64,000 nucleotides of DNA from Sternotherus odoratus (Eukaryota > Chordata > Testudines > Kinosternidae), in contig JAVMKO010000010.1 in the NCBI GenBank assembly GCA_032164245.1, forward strand, positions 26,858,189 to 26,922,188, given 5' to 3'. A program made the position numbers and the translations under genes. How positions within the stretch are numbered: position 1 is the first letter of the stretch; each line of letters begins with the position of its first letter. Below, piece by piece: positions 56,200-64,000 of this stretch. The notes under the pieces are model-generated. The model saw only the letters and a list, made by a program, of their open reading frames with translations. It ran no database searches and was not told the DNA's origin.

Positions 56200-58200
56200 G
56201 ATGACGTCAGGGTCTCTGTGAGATCACCATCTCCTAAACACCTTGGCCCAATAGGCTGAGTTCCTGTAAACAGCCTTTGTGATGTCACTGCCACATCCAC
56301 CCCTCCCCTGCAAGATGGATGTCCTGCCCCTAGCCAGCTTTTTTGGCTACACTGACTGATCAGAATAAAGTGCTCTCAAATGAGCTACAGACCAACAATT
56401 GTTCCTAGTCATTATTCAGCAAGTATTTTAGAAAAACCAGAACATTAGAATCATCAACCCTTCAGAGACAATTATAGGAGAGAAGCAGCAAAATTAATCA
56501 AAGATCTGATTGGTTATGACTTACATGCAAGGTGTACAAAGGGAACAAAAGGACCAGAGTCCTTTCTGTCAATAGCCTCCTGCTTGGCCAATCAACATGG
56601 AGACTCTGACTGATGGGTACTGAGGGGTCTCATCAGATGTCCGAAAGGATGGCCCAGGTCACCACCAGAGGGGGTCACTCTCACAGCACTATTCCAGCCC
56701 CACCTTTTTGTGAGGGCCTCCCACAATGAGAACAACCCTCCTCCCAGAAACACACATACCTCTTTGGTGAAGGGATGGAAGCAGAGAAAAAGGGAAAAAG
56801 AGAACGGAGGGAGGAAAAGGGAAAACAAAAAGGACAACCCCCAATGTCCCCAGTGATTCTAAGGGACAAAGTCCTTGGCAGGAAATCAAATTCTGCCACC
56901 CTAACGTTGTAATTTCTGTGCCTAGAATTGAGCCGGCACCAAGAGGATCAGACTGAACAGTTTCTAAACCTCTCAGAGGTTCTTCCCTTTTAAACAGAGA
57001 CTGCAAAACCAGTAGTGGGAAAGGAGACAACTCTAAAGAGGTTCATCTTCACGTTCATGTATAATTCATGGTTCTCAAACTCGTTGGTTCGGTGACCCCT
57101 TTTTGCTCTGCCGTGTCCTCTCGTGCCCCGGGTATGTCTGCCGAAATGCTGCCAAATTGAACTCTTCTGGTTTCAGCGGCATTTCGGCAGACATGCAGCA
57201 TTCGTCTGTCTGCCGAAATGACGCCGATAGCAGCAGCTTGCACTTTGGCGGTTTTTCGGTGGACTCACTCGCATGTTTGGAGCTTCCGCCGAAATGCCGC
57301 TGAAGGTGTCAGCAGCTCGCGACCCCCCTGGAATCAGCACACTACCGCCCTCCCCCCCCATTTGAGAACCACTGCTCTCTAGACTATTTTCATCTATCTT
57401 CTATCACACTACCAGCTCCTCTTGTGCAGTATAACTACTCAACTTTCCTAACTGTTGGGGAAGCCAGCACCAGTGCGTAATCAAGCATGCCAGGAGCGAG
57501 GCTGGGCCTTCACCTCTTATTACCGTGTCCTCGAGGAAGGGTGTGAGCATGTTAGAATAAGGTACTTAGAATAGAAATGTTTTGGAATCCTTTTACTATT
57601 TTGAAGTTGTAAGTTTCATTACATTTCTTATTTTTTTGTTAATTTCTATAAAGATTTTATCCATTTGGTATTGTCCTCAGGGTACATGTTCTCGTCAAGC
57701 ACCCCAGGAATCCTCTCCTCATCTAGAAATCAGAGTTCTTGAACTCTGTAGTCTGAATTAGATAAGAACCTAGAAATCTTCTGGTCGGATGTGATCAGTG
57801 GCAAGCCCTGAACTAACCCATTAAATTCAGGTCAACAAACCTAAACATTTAGTCAGCTGCATTTAACATGCCTATTATTTATATTACAGTCATGGGCACC
57901 AGGTAATTTTACACCTTCAAATGTTTACTCACACCACCAAAATGTCACTATTACATCAGCTGCATTGTAAATGAATCCTAGCTAGAAAGGGGACCCCATT
58001 TCAAACACTCCCATACTCAAACCCTGCTAGCAGCTCCATGTAGGTGAATGCCTGCAGTCGCTTTGGTAAGCTTCGTCCTAGATGCAGTGAGCCATTCACA
58101 ATGATCAGCCTGTAAGCTCGGGGCCTTCATTGCGACAACTTCTCTGATGAAAAAAGTCAGTTGCTGAAAACATCCCCAGAAGTGTGAGCAGCCCGAGAAG
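56200..58200. other. Interval with no supported gene
   Basis: Apart from the MITE listed at 57067-57374, I see no gene. A minus-strand 64-codon ORF at 58017-58211 has no recognisable family. Confidence 0.35.
57067..57374. mobile_element. hAT MITE, same family as 25244
   Basis: The ends 'catggttctcaaactcg' and TTTGAGAACCACTG are inverted. The interior has repeated 'gccgaaatg' and 'gcatttcggc' motifs as in the copy at 25244. The flanking 8 bp do not match, so the target duplication has decayed or the ends are trimmed. Confidence 0.75.
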
Positions 58201-58233
58201 CTTGAACTCAATCATTTATTAAAATATAAACAG

Positions 58234-58335
58234 AGAGTCCTGTGTCACCTTAAAGTACTTTAGTTAGTCTTTAAGGTGCCATAGGACTCTGTTACCTCTG
58301 CTATTCCAGACTAACACGGCTACCTCTCTGATTAT
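58234..58335. repeat. Head-to-head copies of a dispersed repeat end
   Basis: AGAGTCCTGTGTCACCTTAA (58234-58255) pairs with its imperfect reverse complement at 58269-58290, separated by 13 bases. Then 'ccagactaacacggctacct' follows. The same family appears at 16251. Confidence 0.7.
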
Positions 58336-59124
58336 TAAAATACACACACTGTATCGCCATGTTAAGGAATCACTTCTGTAAATGTGCTCAATAGGCATTC
58401 ACATTGGTCCCTAAGACTTTACTAAGCATGGGCTATTATGGGGCTAGAAATAAGACAAGGGCAGTCATTTCAAGCTACAGCTCTGTAAGAGAAGAATTTG
58501 GGCCCTGTGAGTTTCCCAGCTTGCAGAATTTGGCTTCCAGAAAGTAGCAGAGTACAGAAAGTTCCACACATCTCAGCCATTGCCTGTTCTCTCCATTCAC
58601 TCATACTGCTCCGTGATCCTTTGTCCAGTGATGGTTTTGATTGGACCGGAATTGTTTTCAGGATGCAGTTTCTTGGGCTTCTGTGGCTATCATCATCCCA
58701 CCACCATGGTCAAACCCATGGGCAGAAGGCTCTGGGAGAGGGAATTTCCATGAGGAGACCTCATGGTGGTTCACAGAGTGGTTGCCTTGTGGTGAAAATG
58801 TTTGGCCCCCTCTGATTGGGGCAGTTGTTCTGTGGGGGGGCCACATGCCTGTCTGTGCATTCCCTGCTTCTGGGCTCAGCTGGGCTTGGTCCCATTTGAG
58901 GCAAGGGGGCGAAGCCCAGATGTCAGGAGTGGGGCGGCCAGTGACCCCAGTCCCAGAGGGCCCCCTCAGTGACAAAATCCCTCTCCCCAAATTACAGTTG
59001 TGCATCCTGCACAATGTTTTGCCTTGCTTTGCTTTCCTGGACTTCAGGGCAGCAATGTAAGGATCTGAGGTGGGGGTCAGAGCTAAATGAGGGGTGTAGA
59101 CTGGGCCGGATCCTGACACAAGTA

Positions 59125-59274
59125 GACCTTGCTCCCTGTTTGGAAAATCTGGTCCAGAATCTCCCTCAGGACTCGAGACTTATTGTACTGATTGACAAGT
59201 ACAACATTGACAGTGTGGAAAAGGTTAGAACTGAAATAAAGCAGAGCCTGCTGGATGAGGGAAGTGAGTTATAA
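59125..59274 (+). CDS. Candidate exon or ORF, unassigned
   Basis: An open frame gives CLENLVQNLPQDSRLIVLID and KYNIDSVEKVRTEIKQSLLD before a TAA at 59272-59274. The composition (balanced charged and hydrophobic residues) looks more protein-like than its surroundings. A possible donor (aaaag|gttaga) lies at about 59223. I do not recognise a family, and no partner exons were found on the plus strand, so it may be chance or a pseudogene scrap. Confidence 0.25.
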   Translation, partial: DLAPCLENLVQNLPQDSRLIVLIDKYNIDSVEKVRTEIKQSLLDEGSEL

Positions 59275-59999
59275 ATATTCATGAAAACAGAGGAAATAGA
59301 ACAAAGTTAACTATTCATTAAGTAAAAGTCAGATTTGATAAAATGTAATGACTAACATCATTTGGTTTCTGATGCCTACTCACTCTGCAGTTTGAACTGG
59401 ATTTAATTATACCACTTGAGGTGTGTCAAAGGGGACCAGAAGGAAGTTCAGAAAGAGCCTGCAGACCAAGAATACCAAGGAAATTAACCATGGACTGTAG
59501 CTCTGCCTGCATCCAGTATGGGAGAGTTTTTTTCCTAAATGATTTAAGAATAATCTGAAAAATAGGGCATGCTGCCCGTTAAAATCAGACAGGGGCGTGT
59601 TAAAGAGAAAAAGAAAAGTGCCAAGATTAGAATTATCCACTGAATGCTCCCAGCTCAAGAGGGCCATTTGAAACCAAATGAAAAAACAAAAAACAAAACT
59701 GTTTTCATTCCTACATGGTCTGACGCTCTGCAGATTGTTGGATCCTGCTCTGAAATATTTTCTAGAGCCCTTCTACTCCCCCACTCCCAATAATTCACAA
59801 TATAAAGCTCCTGTTATTAAATCAACATCATCAGGAGACACTGGATCTCAAACTGCCTCTGCTCTAGCAATGAATAGTGTTCATCCAGGATGAGAGAGAG
59901 AAGATTCCACAGAGAGAATAAAGCAGGCAAAGAACAATGGATGTTTACACACCAACCTATGCTCTGAAACAAGGCACCCAGGAGAAAGACCTGTCGTCT

Positions 60000-60378
60000 T
60001 AAAAGTAAAACTGGAGTTTTATTTGTTTTTGAACAGAAACATTATAATAAGGCAGAGTCTTTCACAAAACACATTTCAACTCTTTATCCTTGGAACGGTC
60101 ATTTCTCTGGCCTTTTGCTTATAAGAACTTTGGTAAAGCCAAGCAATGCACTGTAATTTAGAGAAGTACAAGAAAACAAACAATACCATTAGTCTTGCAA
60201 ATACAAAGGCAAATTCAAGTTAGCTAGGCAAGAGGAGGATTACAGGATTTTGAGGGCTACAGGATGACGAAGAGCAGAAAAGCACATCTGTGGACATGGA
60301 TTTCTTTGGTCACAGTTTTCAATCCTCTCCTCCACACAGGTTCAGCAGCGCCCTCTGGTAGTCACCCTTTGTATCTTG
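60000..60378 (-). CDS. ANXA2: Annexin A2 terminal exon with 3' UTR
   Basis: On the minus strand an acceptor (ctcattttgcag) at 60379 is followed by codons for [19 protein letters not shown] and a TGA at 60321-60319. This is the C-terminus of annexin A2, a calcium-dependent phospholipid-binding protein that pairs with S100A10 at membranes. The exon's coding length of 60 nt equals that of the mammalian gene. The 3' UTR runs about 320 bp to a polyadenylation signal at 60023-60018. The sequence itself is undamaged, but the next upstream exons expected within this window were not found (see findings). Confidence 0.85.
60018..60023 (-). terminator. Polyadenylation signal of the ANXA2-like gene
   Basis: The minus strand reads AATAAA within 'caaataaaactcc', about 300 bases past the annexin A2 stop codon. 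Cleavage would fall near 60000. Confidence 0.6.
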
Positions 60379-60895
60379 CTGCAAAATGAGGGGAGAAAAA
60401 ATAAAAGGAAACTAAGAAATGAAGGTTACATGAAGTCCCAGTGTAACTGCACTCTACCACGGACTTGCACAATAAAGTTCAAGTAGGAGTCTATTAGTAA
60501 GCTGAAGTTTTCTATAGTGTTTGCCATGTACCGTGATAAAAGTGGGACCAGTAAGGGGAACTCTGGTATAAAATGAACAACCTAAGGGCAAAGAGCAAAA
60601 GGGACATGGTTCAATTCTGTCCTAGGGTGACCACCTATTAGCTATTCACTAACCTCTTCTGATCACTGCCAACCTGGGTAGATTTGAATCCGAGATCTCA
60701 TGGTGGAAAGGCTTCTTTATCAAACCCTCATCTGCCCACCCACTCTCCAGTTTGGTTCAATCAAGCAAAACACAAAACATTTCAAAGTCAAAGGTTTTGG
60801 AATTGCAGAGCTCTCTCCCCTTCCTGAATTCTGGAGAGAGCCCCGATCTTACTTGGAATACAATCAAGAAGTAAACAATGCAGTATTCATGAAAG

Positions 60896-61175
60896 GGGCC
60901 TGGTCTACACTAGAAAATTAGGACATTTTAACTAAGTGATTCAGGAGTCTGAAAAATCCATGCCCCTCAGCAGCACAGTTAAGCCCACCTAATTCCCTGC
61001 GTAGACAGTGCTAGGCCCATGGAAGAATTCTTCCATCACTTTAGCTACCACCTTTCAGGGAGGCGGAGTAACTACAGCAATGGTGGAATCCATCCTGTCA
61101 GAGAAGGCGGTGTCTACTCGGAGGTGCTACAGTGGCACAGCTGAGCCACCATAGAATGTAAATGTAGACAAGCCC
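60896..61175. mobile_element. MITE with inverted ends, about 280 bp
   Basis: The ends GGGCCTGGTCTACACTAG and 'aatgtagacaagccc' are inverted. The interior contains 'gcgtagacagtgctaggc' and 'ctttcagggaggcggagtaa', also seen in a degenerate copy near 1075. It lies in the putative annexin A2 intron. Confidence 0.55.
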
Positions 61176-63999
<2,824 letters not shown>

Positions 64000-64000
64000 T

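Overview
This window is vertebrate genomic DNA, most probably from a turtle (likely a cryptodire). The clearest clue is a tRNA-derived SINE at 31675-31862 whose 3' tail matches the CR1 LINE 3' end, which is typical of turtle Pol III SINEs. Several CR1 copies, hAT-type MITEs, a Ty3/Gypsy-like element, a Penelope-like fragment, old MIR-like SINEs and solo LTRs agree with a reptilian genome. Genes are split by introns, with GT..AG splice sites and 50-185 nt coding exons, so most long ORFs in the window are not genes.

Layout. Bases 1 to about 18.9 kb are gene-poor and repeat-rich: MITE fragments, an LTR-like block, a defective Gypsy-like element with both LTRs (4030-6481) and three CR1 copies. 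From 18960 to 46028, on the + strand, lies one large gene of the maestro HEAT-like repeat (MROH) family. I could join 38 consecutive coding exons by eye. Every junction keeps the reading frame and the chain ends in a stop codon, giving roughly 1,360 residues. The 5' end of the gene is uncertain. Its introns hold three related solo LTRs, a hAT MITE with a perfect 8-bp target duplication, CR1 and the SINE. Near the 5' end a two-exon cassette with symmetric phase-1 boundaries appears to have been duplicated.

From 46.7 to 54.3 kb is a dense repeat zone. It contains a MITE carrying a G-rich minisatellite, a roughly 125-bp tandem repeat, a kilobase-scale inverted repeat around a Penelope-like loop with later nested insertions, another tandem repeat, and a decayed hAT transposase. 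From about 54.3 to 59.9 kb I see only repeat fragments and one weak candidate exon.

From 60.0 to 64.0 kb the minus strand carries annexin A2 exons. The terminal coding exon is intact. An upstream exon is 95 nt long instead of the 96 nt I expect, and the two exons that should lie between them were not seen. This locus is either a decayed or rearranged ANXA2 copy or an assembly problem.
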